64,000 bases of DNA from Sialis fuliginosa (Eukaryota > Arthropoda > Insecta > Megaloptera > Sialidae): NCBI GenBank assembly GCA_961205875.1, contig OY540817.1, positions 9,521,001-9,585,000 of the forward strand, written 5' to 3'. Numbering within the stretch: position 1 is the first letter of the stretch; the number at the start of each line of letters is the position of its first letter. The position numbers and the translations under genes were made by a program. Of the stretch, positions 38,801-52,740 are shown one piece after another. The notes below the pieces were generated by a model. The model had not been told where the DNA came from, searched no databases, and saw only the letters and a program-made list of their open reading frames with translations.

Positions 38801-41800
38801 TGTTTTATCGAGAAAAAAAATAAGAACCATAATTTCATTATTCAAGGACTGGAAAAAAACTGTAACAAAATCGTAACTGCAAATCAGCTAACCGCACATT
38901 CCATGCGAACAATGAAAACAGGGTGTGTCTATAAGTATATAAGGAACACGATATAATAAATATTGTGAACCCGTAAAGCACTGTCCGTTATTTGTTTTTC
39001 ATGGCGGCCTTGATCGATCGCTTATTAATATAATTTAATGAACAATGAGAGTATAGTGTGCTATGGATTAACAAATACACCACCAATAACACAGGCCGAC
39101 AACATCATTTTTGCTGTTTCTACTTGGATAGGGGATTTCCGAGATTTTTAGCGTGCTGAAACCGAATCTGTTGAACAAATTGCTCTATCATGTCAGGTTT
39201 TTGAGGTAATCTAATCTAAAAGTGCCAAAATTACGATTTTGGCAATGTTTAAGAATTTATTACCAAGTAGGTGATTTTTTCTAAAGTTTTCGTTCACGGT
39301 AAGAAATAGTAATATATTTCGTCATTAAAATGAGTTTATACTTTTTATTGTACGATTTTTTTTCGCCGTGATATGCTAGTTTCTTTCTAGTTATCTTCAA
39401 ACTAGTATATTTCGGTGAAAAAAATCGAACAGTAAAAAGTAAAATTTCATTTTAATTCCGTGAAGGGAAAACTTTAGAAAAAAATTATCTACTTGGTAAT
39501 AAATTCTTAAACATTGTCAAAATCGTCATTTTGGTACTTTTAGCTTAAGTTATTTCAAAAATCTGACGTGGTGGAGCAATTTTGGCAACGTGTAGTGTAA
39601 TCATTTGAGTTGCTAGAAGCTGAAAATATTATTAATTTTGCTAACTTTTAAGCACTTTGAACGGGGTACTAATTAAGCGATATTTTTTACGTGTTTGTTT
39701 TAGAAAAAAACAATGCCTCTCAAAGTAAAGCCTACTTTCGAAAAAAATAGCTTGATCCTTCGACTTTGAGACATCCTATGCATTATTATAAGAATAATGG
39801 TAAGTAGTAGGTGGATTATACGTTCATGCATAATACTTGCTTATAAATTATAACATGATAATATCTATTTTCTAGATATGGCAGTATACCTGTCAATATA
39901 AATTTAATGTACGAGGAACAGAGAGTGCTCTGAATTAAAGTACCCGGTGTGTTGCCCAATAGAGAGCGTAGGCAGCAAGTAGCAAGTTGCAACCGCCCGC
40001 CGCCTTCTAGATATATTATATATTTTTTTTATTATTGCTCGGGCACGATTTTTTGGTGACCGTATCATATTGTCTTGCAAAAACTGTATTCTTTTTGCTC
40101 TTTATGTGCTCTTATTGTTTGATATGTATTATTATTCTGTGTTATATAACGCTACAATCTTTGAGACCACACAATGCTGTATTTAAGTAATTTTTAATTT
40201 CTTTTACTACTTTATTTATTTGTACTGGTTATGCAGGTGTTAAATTAATTGTTAAAAGACTAAATCAAAAAATTGTAGGTTATTTTCTATATAATTACAA
40301 AAGAGTGTAAATCTTCTGCGTGCCATAAATTGCCAACTTCCTCAAAATAGTAATCAATCAATATCAGTATCAAAAATTATAACAGTTTATTAATTTTTTA
40401 TTCAATTGCATTTGAACTCAACAAAGATTATAGGTACTTATTATACTTTTAAATCACGATTAAAAAATTCGAACACGCACGATTTTAAAATAGTAATCGA
40501 AAATTTATGTGGGGGTTTTCGTAATAAACAATTTAAGTATTTTTATTTTACAGACAATTTTTAGACTGTCTGTTTGTTAAGGCTTGACACGAAAACTACT
40601 GAACCGATTTTGATGGGACTTTCACTGTTAAAACCCTAAGATACTATAATTGAATAATTTATTTTATTTGTAATTAAAACAGCCGCAGGGAATGTCTAGT
40701 CATATTATACACGAACAATGTTTTGAATAAAGTAATACACATATAAAAATAAATTACGAAAGTGTAGTTAAATAAATACTTAAACAAAAGAAAAAACAGT
40801 AAATATAAATTATGAGAATTTCATCACGTACCTACGTATTTTATAAAAGAAAGAAAATATGAATAAATATAACATTTTTGTTATCAAATATGTAACATCG
40901 CAGTACAATTTCGAAAGGGTCTATTACGTAATATGAAAACACCCAAAAAAACATGGCAACAAAAAGATCGCATATCAAATCAATCAATTTGTAAATATCT
41001 ACATATAATTAATAAAAGTTCAAACTTAATGCATTGTACCAAAAAACAAACAGAAAATCAACAAAAAAAGGTCAATTTCTGGTAATGTACCCTGTCCGTT
41101 AAACTCAAAAGTCCTTTCACTTTCAACTTCGATCAAGTTACACCAGACCTACAGAACTCGGCATTCCACTGTCGCTTTAACGGTTTTCGGACCATTATAA
41201 CACACACACATACCTACATATATAATAGTGCATTATTTAAAACTAGTTTCGACAAGTTTAAGGCATTGATACTACGGCGTTTTGTTGCCACGAAACGAAA
41301 GTAAATTAGAATAAATTTGCATTTAAACTATATGAGTGTATTATTTTTTTTTTCAAATGACTTGTTTTCTTACATCTGTATGCATTTCCCGACTACAAAA
41401 ACGTTTTCTTTTCGATTGATATTTAGATTTCTAATGTTACATTTAAATGTTATGTCAAAGGTTAAATAACGATTAGAAACATTGCCTGAAAGAGCACGTA
41501 AATTAATTAAAAAATTGTATCTTGGTACAAATTCAAGTCAAAATGATGACCCAATTTAGGGCATTTTGACTTCATTCAAAGAAAAAGCTGCATCACATAT
41601 CTATATATCACATTATTTCATTAAATACAACTTAAACCATTTTTTTCTTCTTGCAAGGGGACCACAAGACCCTTGTCGCACCAATTTGCTTAAAAAAAAA
41701 TTAAGGTCGTAGTAGTGGCATAGACAAACCTACACATCAAGCCGTTTGACGGAAAACTCATAAACAAACGAAAAAAAATATGTAGCTATTAAAAAAAAAA

Positions 41801-44800
41801 TTAAAAATTCGCTCGCACCTGGATAGGTACATAATAATATGTTTAAGCGAATTTACAGAGGAATATCATAATTTTTTTCTCGTTTGTTTATGAATTTTCC
41901 GTCAAACGGCTTGGTGTGTAGATTTGTCTATGCCACTACTACAACCCTAATTTTTTAAAAGAAAATTGGAGCGATAAGGGTCTGGTGGTCTCCTTGTTAG
42001 TGTAAAATTTGGAATATGTCGTTTATTGAGTTTTAGTTTTCCACCGTCCGCGTCGATACACCGGAAATCAAAAGATAATGCCAAATTTAAGTAATTGTAT
42101 CAAAACCAACTCAATAAATCAACCCAATTAACTAACAATTTTCTATAACACATCAATCGTGCTGTACATGCCTTAAGGCCACGCGCTGAATCACAGCTGC
42201 CGACAATTAAAAGCAAGGATAACTCTATACAAGGAATGCTGTGACCACACCTGGACCCGCGGCGGTGTGAGAGGTCACGCGCAGCAGCCACTGCATCGTA
42301 TGCACTTTGTAGAGAGGCGGCGGACACGAACCGTGATCTCTCCATGCGGCACAGCCGTCTGTCTATACGTGCGCCAAGGTTACCCAATGTAACTGGAGCA
42401 ACGAAAAAGTTCACCGCGTTCTTTCCACTTGCATAAATATTATGTTTCAATGGATTTGTGTATTATAGAAACATAATTATTATTTTTTAAGAAAACATAT
42501 TATATAGAACTTTGTCCTTGTTGAATTACTATACTAATGCCTGCTGGTATTATAAAGAATTTGCCTGAGTGCGAAAACAAATTAGCTTCCAAATAACGTT
42601 ATTTGCTATGTGTCAAATTGTTATGAAATTGCTCGATATTTTAAAGCAGTGGTAATCAATATATAATAATGTAAATGCTATGTATTTTATGAGGTACACT
42701 TGGCAGCAATTTTTTTATGTTGCTGATTGTACTTATCGCGCACGCGTCAAGGTTATCATATTATCAACGTTAGCTGGAAGCTAATTTGTTTTTTGCACTC
42801 AAGAAAATTTTTTATAATACCGGGCATTATAATTATACATTATAATCAAATTAAAAACATTTTTCAAATACTAAAATTTCTTTGCGGATTTCTTCGTGTG
42901 TATTTTTAAATCATTGACTATCCTTTTAATTTTATTACATTTTTATTTAATGCGTTACTCGTGACTAAATTCAAGTATCTTAAGCATTCGAACAGTGAAA
43001 ATCTCATCAAAGTCAATTCAGTAGTTTTTTGTCAAGTTGGAACATACAAACAAAATATTTTCATCGAAGTTATGCATATTTTATTTTAAATCTAATCGAA
43101 ATATTTTTTTATATAATTGTAAATATACAATACTGTAACTTAAGAGGATAAAAATTCGAAAAGGTACAAATTCAAGTCAAGATCTATCGAATGATACCTA
43201 ACTTGTCCATTTTAAAGACAATATAGCAGTCACCATATTTTCCTTATTCTCTTAATTTATTTTTGACCATTGATTTTTTGCAAACCACACACAAAATTAT
43301 ATAATAAAAACATTCACAACTAGAGCACCGCAGACCTGCGTATGTATGTTTATTTGTCAATATAAAACACTTCCTATTCGCCGCATGTGACCATTGCGCA
43401 ATGTATTTACTATTATGATTGATACATGCTGTGATAGTCTGGTCAAAGCTATACAATTTCCGTTTTATATAACGTCCACATTTACCAGTCAAGTGTTTTT
43501 TTAGCAGGCATACGTAGAGACATAGAGGCACATTTTTTCGGATGTTACAATATCTAGAAAACGTAGTACATTAAACTATATATAATTATCGTATAATAAA
43601 TAAACGTTCTCTACATTTGAAACAACAGAAGATTATATGATGTATATAGAACATTTATCGCTAATGAATTTTCTATTAGAATTAAATATATGTAGACAAA
43701 AACTGACAACCGGATATCCTGTATATTTTCTATATCAATAATATATTTTGTTACCTTTTTTTGATATTATTTCCTTTGAAAATATATTGTTAATTGACTA
43801 ATACTGACTCATGTTAAAAAGTAAAGTAAAAAAATTAAATAGATACAATTTATATAATAAAGACATTGTTGTAGTGCATATTTTATAATAGCATTTCTTC
43901 GGGTGTATTTTAAAAAAGGTGAATGCCAGCGCAACTAGCTGCTCTTAAAACATATATGATTTAATTTCATCAAAATAACAACTACCATTGATTATTGTTT
44001 ACATTTTTATACATTTCTATTCGAAAATATCAATTTTATGTTTAAAAACTAATTCTAAGTATTCGCAATGAGAGAGTAGTTTTCCTGTCAAGTCGGAAGA
44101 ACCAAACAAGAAAAACTAAAAAAACGACATATACATCTATAAAAATAAACGACTACGCCATAATTTAAATAACAAGACAATAATAATAAAATATATAAAT
44201 GCAACAACTAATTAACGTAATTAATCTAATAATTATCTTCTAAACCATCTACCTATTACAGATTTAATTATTTGTACGCTCCTAATTGCCATAAAATTGC
44301 ACTACTAACATGCATTATTTGTTTTTATTTCAGGTAGACATATTGTTTCTTCTCTTAACAATCACATCATCGGTGCACGTCCATTCAACAGAAGTAGTAC
44401 GGGAATCACGTAGCATAGACGTCGCCACAAACAGCGGTTCCAAACTGTACTCTCAGGACGTGGTTTCTTCGGATAAACCCGTTAAAACGATACAAAGACT
44501 TGTCGGCGGACATGTCAATAATAATAACTATCAGCAAGTTATTACCATAAACGCAAACAACAATGATCAGCAATACCAACATCAAAGTCATGTCAATCAC
44601 CGTGAAAACTTTTACGTTAATGGACATGCAAATAATCAAAATTTAAATACCAACCGAAATAATGGAAATACCGGTACAAGTAATCGAAATGAAAGACCGG
44701 AAATCCTGCGAATGGAAAGCGCCGGTGGCGGAAAAGATTCAAAACAAAAAATCGATGGCGATGAAGACACTAAAACTCTATCACAGCAGGTAGCTGACGG

Positions 44801-47800
44801 AAAGTATGGTTTAATTCAGAATGAGTTATTTTCAAAGAAAATTAAACGACCTGGGATTTTAAGTTATAAAGGAAATCCTGAAGTACCGAAAGATACGAAA
44901 AGTAATCTCGGTGAGTCATTGTATTTATTTTTGTTTTATTTATTTTTACTTTTTACAGTATAATTAATTATTTTTATTATTTTATTTAGGTGGTCTTGCC
45001 GCAGAAGACATATGGCTCGCTGAAGATCATCTTCTAGTGTTGAAGGGTGCGTCGTTTCCTGATCATAGTTTATCAAAGGATGTTAGTTGGCCACCGATCG
45101 ACGATTATAAAGCTCCTCGACGACAAGTAAAAATTCCTACTAACCCTGCCGTCCCGCCGCCCTTTCCTGTCCAATTGCAAGACAATGGGCCGGTTCAATT
45201 CATTGGAGTCAACGGGACATCGGCGAAGGCGTCGTTGCCGCCACCGTACCCACCGGAAGGGTACGTCCCGGGCAGCGGACCGTTCTTCCCATTCGGGGCG
45301 GGAAACTTGAGCCAGGCGGAGGGACCGTTCCCTCCGCCGCTACCACCCTTCGTAGCGTCACTACCACCAGGAGCAGCCTATCTACCACCACCAAATCGAA
45401 CGGATTTTTCGATAGACGAAGACGACCCATCGATATATTATCCGCCGCCTTACAGTTTCTACTATCCAAAAGATAACACTAGCGCAATACCAGCAGGACC
45501 ACTTGTGCCAGGCATTATTCTACCACCACCTCCAGACTTCTTTGCGCCGTTAGAGGAAACGACAGAACAAAAGAAATCTACTCCAATTACTACAACTACA
45601 ACTACAGAACCCCCGAAACAGATACATCCAACAACAGCACCGCCTACATTAAGGCCACTGCAAAGACCTGCGTATGAAAGACCGATATCTACTCGTCCTA
45701 TATACAAAGAAGATCCTTTAAGAACACCTAAACCAAACTTAATATCCACACGTCCAACTTATAAACCTGTTCACAGACATCCGCCAACACAGAAAATTAC
45801 CCAACCTATTTATGTCCCAGATATAGAAGAACCAGAGAAAGTACACATTAACATTCCTTCTGAAATTGATAATAGTTTACAATCATTAACAACTCCTTCA
45901 CCTCAAGTCCATACTGTCACTCCTGTGCACAAAATAAAAATAACGACACCGTACAATCCAACGTACTTCTATACAAGCCAGCCAGGTATATCAGTTTCAA
46001 ATGTTAACATTCCAAAACGCACAAAGGTGGCTGCAGCTGTCAATCCAACACCTTCTTATTACAATGATTATTCCGACAATTATTATGAAACGAATTCTGT
46101 AGCATCTAAAAATAATTATTATGGACAATCTGAAAGAGTTAGAAATCCGTATACTTTGGGACGGAGTTTAGTAAGTACTACGGCTGTGCCACTTAAAGCA
46201 TTCTTCACATCTGGAAGAGGGCTTGATACTAACGTCGGTACAGTAGACCCATTAGATTACTTCAGTCAAGCAGGATTAGCAACAAGAACATCTCCGAAAC
46301 CACGCGCTAAACCACACGCTGCGTATTATTATTACGAAGAAGATCAAACTACAACGAATCCACAAAGCGATTATAGATACTACAATGGCAACACTAGAGT
46401 TCCAAACAGACCTCAGCAGTACTACTACGTGAGTGCAGACGGAGGTCAAAGTAATGGCTACGTTCCATCACAGAGACAGCAGTATTACGAACCGACTTTA
46501 CGACCAGATATTTTAAGTAAACAAATCGCAAGACTGCGGCAAGAAATTCAGGCGTATTTAACTACACCGACCAGAGGTCGTCAAAACTATAATTTACAAA
46601 CAACAAGTACACCAAAACCAGTCTACCAATATAGTTTCCAAGCTGCTGATTACGTGCCTACACATTTGACCGGACAACAAAATGACAACGATGATCCATT
46701 CAGACCAATAGTAGGATATACTCAATACCATCATGAAAATGTTTATCAAACAACTCAAGAACCTATTTACGATTATGATAAGCCAGAAGTAAGTACCGAA
46801 AGTCCAATAAAATATTCGCCGCAATCAAAATACGAAGCAGTTGTAACAGTTACACCACCGAATTTATATCAAGCAAGACAACAACCGAGACAGATTAAAA
46901 AACAACATAATCAACAATACAGGTCCACACCACGTCCAGCTTACGCAACGGCAGTTAGAGCTACTCCGAATCCAATAGATCATGCATACTATACCAAACA
47001 AGATGAACAGTTATTTGATGACATCACCAAACAATACTTCACGGTGTTTGGACAAAAAGTTCAAAATGGAAATGATCCAGGAGTAACAGAATCATTAAAG
47101 AGAGTAGAAGTGACTACCGTAAGATCACCGCTAGTTAACGAATATTTACAAGAAGGGAGCCGAGAAGTCATTGTTGATCAGAGATTACAAAATTCACCTG
47201 ACAATATTGAAGTTCATTTTGGAGATAATACTCAAGCTTCACAAACAAACAGACCTCCGACTTTACATGGAGATACGAATGTTAATTATAAAACTCAACA
47301 TCTCAAAGTACATTCAGATAGTGAATTTGTACCAATAGTAAATCCTGCTTATAGACAACTATCGCGACAGAGGGTAGTATCTTTAGAATCAGATATAGCT
47401 GTCAATAATAAGTATCCAAGACCAGGTCCTCATCCCCATGCAGAGATTATTAGCCCTGGTGCTATTCATAATCCACCTCGCGTTAATATTTCATTGGAGA
47501 GTGATATTGCTGTGAATTACAAGAACCCAAGACCTACTCTAAACCCTCATGCAGAGTTGATAAACATAAACCGTCCCCATGCAGAACAGATTGATATAAA
47601 TAAAAACCCGTACATTGAAAACATTGAGACTTTCTACCATAATCAAAATTATAGACCTACACAAGAAGAAGAATTAGTAGACCAGAACATTGTTAGGGCA
47701 AACACTGAACAGATAAGAAATTATGAAGCTACACATAGAAATGTTAACGGTTACGTACAAGAACATCCTGTAAAAACAAATAACGAACAACCATTTAGAC

Positions 47801-48081
47801 CTATTCGTGTACAAAGTAATATTGGACAACAGATAAGAAATCCACACCGAGAGCCTAGTAAATATCAACAGAGTACTGGCGAAGGTCGACCAGGATCTTT
47901 TATATCATATCAATTACCTGGCAATGGAGCGCACTTCTACTTCTTAACGCCTCAAGCGGTCAACCAACAAAAACAAGAGCAAGGAAATTATGGATATCAG
48001 ACGTCGTCGCAAGCACAAAGACTACGAAGAAGTAGAATTAGGCAGCACGATACAAGAAATTATCAAAGAGATCAACGATGA
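23869..48081 (+). CDS. Large secreted Pro/Thr/Tyr-rich protein, three coding exons, 1,228 aa
   Basis: I do not recognise this gene as a named family. Coding exons are 23869-23886, 44334-44910 and 44990-48081. The 18-nt first exon reads MAPNLK and ends at a GTAAGA donor. It joins in phase 0 to VDILFLLLTITSSVHVHS after a pyrimidine-rich TTTTATTTCAG acceptor. The join gives a typical signal peptide, with probable cleavage near residue 24. Exon 2 ends at CTCG/GTGAGT and exon 3 begins after TTTATTTAG; the codon G|GT is restored. The total is 3,687 nt with no stop, ending TGA at 48079. After the signal come an Asn/Gln/His-rich part (about residues 75-130), a Pro-rich block (about 240-385), a Thr run, Tyr-rich stretches, two copies of SLESDIAVN (about 996 and 1033) and a conserved-looking SFISYQLPGNGAHFYFLTPQ near 1168. 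The tail is basic. There is no membrane anchor. An extracellular matrix, cuticle or mucin-like role is inferred from composition only. Confidence 0.8.
26860..26872. repeat. C13 homopolymer
   Basis: Thirteen C in a row in otherwise AT-rich intron sequence. Similar runs are at 30472-30484 (C13) and 30804-30814 (G11). Confidence 0.9.
31502..31573. repeat. Perfect 34-bp inverted repeat with 4-base loop
   Basis: Bases 31502-31535 are the exact reverse complement of 31540-31573; the loop is AATA. Such a perfect, AT-rich hairpin is young or maintained. It lies in the 20-kb intron of the secreted-protein gene. Confidence 0.9.
32401..32630. repeat. Imperfect tandem duplication, unit about 90-120 bp
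   Basis: CAACTGCAAATAC, TTTTTTTTTGCTCTACACTT, TTTTTATATTTTT and CTACTTGCAATTTTTCA occur in the same order in two neighbouring copies, with the start of a third (TTTTACAACTGTAG). The open frame over it is a low-complexity Phe-rich artefact. Confidence 0.6.
33640..33900 (+). repeat. Non-LTR-like 3' tail repeat, second copy
   Basis: Same order of blocks as 19675-19990, ending GAACCTCCTTCTTTTTAGAA and GTCGGTTAAAAA. This end motif is shared by dispersed repeats of many insects. Confidence 0.5.
35125..35185. repeat. Fragment of hAT-like MITE
   Basis: CGCGGGCCAGACCGATTACT and CAGGCGGGCCGGATGTGGCC and CGC resemble the GC-rich internal part of the element at 22547. Confidence 0.4.
36748..36790 (+). 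repeat. GC-hairpin repeat head
   Basis: TTATTCGCGGCTTCGCCCGC then GTGTATTTTTAAATC. A diverged copy with the same tail (GTGTATTTTTAAATC) is at 42880-42912. Confidence 0.5.
38044..38084. repeat. 16-bp perfect hairpin
   Basis: GAGTTTTTTTGGGTGA (38044-38059) and its exact inverse (38069-38084) flank a 9-base loop. No element boundaries are evident. Confidence 0.8.
39100..39592. mobile_element. Long palindromic element, copy 1
   Basis: Sequence from about 39170 is mirrored to about 39589 with a centre near 39380. Paired words include AAATTGCTCTATCATGTCAG with CTGACGTGGTGGAGCAATTT, GGCAATGTTTAAGAATTTAT with ATAAATTCTTAAACATTGTC, and TAGTTTGAAG-type sequence at the centre. Arms are about 190 bp with some drift. 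The left flank (CAGGCCGACAACATCATTTT, TCTACTTGGATAGG) is shared with the copy at 57990-58330. Confidence 0.65.
40555..40705 (+). repeat. Interspersed repeat with CTGAACCGATTTTGATGGGA
   Basis: CTGTCTGTTTGTTAAGGCTT and ACTACTGAACCGATTTTGAT are followed by ACTTTCACTGTTAAAACC and end near AGCCGCAGGGAATGTCTAGT. Confidence 0.5.
41653..42002. mobile_element. Fold-back element, arms about 120-130 bp
   Basis: GCAAGGGGACCACAAGACCC, GTAGTAGTGGCATAGACAAA, AAGCCGTTTGACGGAAAACT and CATAAACAAACGA in the left arm are mirrored with about 85-90% identity by AGGGTCTGGTGGTCTCCTTG, TTTGTCTATGCCACTACTAC, TTTCCGTCAAACGGCTTGG and TCGTTTGTTTATGAA. The loop is about 90 bases and contains no gene. Confidence 0.75.
42870..43070 (+). 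repeat. Decayed interspersed repeat
   Basis: A head-like TTTGCGGATTTCTTCGTGTG and TATTTTTAAATC is followed by AAGCATTCGAACAGTGAAAA, TCTCATCAAAGTCAATTCAG and TAGTTTTT, a diverged form of the family at 21400 and 40600. Confidence 0.4.
44990..48081 (+). CDS. Main exon of the secreted Pro/Tyr-rich protein (residues 199-1228)
   Basis: This single 3.1-kb exon carries over 80% of the protein. It opens with GGLAAEDIWLAEDHLLVLKG, then a block with many PPP and PPPP runs and IYYPPPYSFYY. A Thr run follows near 45590, encoded by ACT/ACA repeats. Next are spaced 'RP' motifs (STRPIYK, STRPTYK), Tyr doublets and triplets, and Gln/Asn-rich low-complexity sequence. Codon use changes inside the exon: the Pro block (about 45150-45400) uses many G/C-ending codons, while the rest uses mostly A/T-ending codons. 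Antisense open frames over this exon are shadows. Confidence 0.85.
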
Positions 48082-48200
48082 TTTTAAATTGTCTTCGACT
48101 TTCTTATCAAAAACTGTTTTAAATATTTAATTGTGATTTTATTGAATTTATTTTAAAGAAAGTTGTAGGTAGTTATTCATAAGTGAACCAGTGTGATACG

Positions 48201-48652
48201 AATAAAGGTTTTTAAAGAATGTAGTATATAAAAACTAAAAATATGCCATATACTATATTGCCTACTAGGTGTTAAGTTTTAGTCAAAATAGGTCAATAAT
48301 TAATTAAGCTGTGAGATATAAACACAACTCATGTGATTATGTAAAGAAAGGTTATTTATTTTATTATGTATTGAGGTCTACATTTGTATATATTTTTGAC
48401 TATGTATGTTACTATTTTTGGTATAAAATTGGTCAAATAATAATTAAAATATTCATATGCGCTAAATTATAATTAAAAACCCAATTAAAAATATTTTGTT
48501 TAAACTTGTCATTTAATAAATATTTATGCTATTTTTATGAAAATGAACTTAATAAATAATTGTTTTGTTGATTTTACAACAAAAGTATTTGTTAAAAATT
48601 AATTTATAATTAATGATTAAAAAATTGTAATTGTAATAATGTTATCAATAAA
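48201..48652 (+). terminator. 3' UTR with candidate polyadenylation signals
   Basis: After the stop at 48079 there is an AATAAA at 48201-48206 and another at 48647-48652, followed by a T-rich stretch. Either could end the secreted-protein transcript. The second would give a 3' UTR of about 570-600 bases. Confidence 0.4.
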
Positions 48653-49226
48653 ATTGTATTTTTTTTCAAATATTTATTATTCTAGACCCTTTTCAAAGAA
48701 ACAAGGGTATCTATTGCATGTTAAGATTAATAAACCTACAGCTACAAATATTTCATAACGTCGTTGAATCATTTAATTTAATAACAGTTGAAATTCCTGA
48801 CAATTTTTCTGAAAGGATATTTTTAAAATAGTAATAAAATCAAAAAACATGTATTAACTACATATGCAGCTAATATTGCTTAAACAGCTCCTCCTATTAT
48901 TATCATTTAAAATATTTACCTGTACAACAAAATATACAGACATACAGACACACATTTATTAGATAGCAAAATAACAATTTTTCAAAATGTTATATAATCT
49001 TGAATATATAGTAGTTTGATTGTTTAAAACGATAGTTTAACTCTAGCTCCCTCTAAAGAAAATTGTGTAAAGGTGTACTATTAATTTTGCATGCATTCTT
49101 TAAACAAAGTTAGTCCCGCCCACTTTATATATTGATGTGATCAATGACTACTGTTATTTTTCTTGGATGGTACAAAAAAAGGTAAATAACAAATAACATT
49201 GTAAGAGAGTAGTAAAAATGACTCAC

Positions 49227-52570
<3,344 letters not shown>

Positions 52571-52740
52571 TTTTATATAAAATGGAAAAATTATTTTCCA
52601 CAATTAACCAGTAAAAGCGATTTTCAATGGTATCGTAGTAAAACTTAAACCTCGTGGCCGCAGTCCGAGTAAAGAAGTCGATGTAATCACGTGACCAAAG
52701 ACAAAGTTTGTCGGTATGACAGAACTCTTTACTACATACA
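52571..52740 (-). promoter_or_regulatory. Likely NAA15 5' UTR and promoter with palindromic E-box
   Basis: The 170 bases upstream of the NAA15 ATG are GC-richer than the flanks. They contain a perfect palindromic E-box TCACGTGA at 52687-52694, a site type bound by bHLH-Zip factors (MITF/TFE, USF, Myc/Max). The start site itself cannot be placed. Confidence 0.35.

Larger units (their letters stand above)
23887..44333 (+). other. 20.4-kb first intron of the secreted-protein gene
   Basis: This is AT-rich sequence with no convincing coding exon on either strand. Besides the repeats listed separately it holds three GC-richer islands (28600-28790, 35590-35700, 42170-42420). These could be enhancers, alternative first exons or transposon remnants. 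The open frames of 60-116 residues inside have no recognisable domain. I looked here on the minus strand for the missing C-terminal exons of NAA15 and saw none, but short exons cannot be excluded by eye. Confidence 0.6.

Noticed and set aside
44310-44333. ATG at 44310 as start of the secreted protein
   Set aside because: It lies in the pyrimidine-rich end of the intron, before a good TTTCAG acceptor. The exon at 23869 supplies a better start in frame.
45209-47868. Minus-strand open frames under the secreted-protein exon
   Set aside because: Antisense shadows of Pro/Gln/Tyr-rich codons.
49125-49226. Read-through end of NAA15 ([10 protein letters not shown]...)
   Set aside because: This is intron sequence after a consensus GTGAGT donor; it has no similarity to the family.
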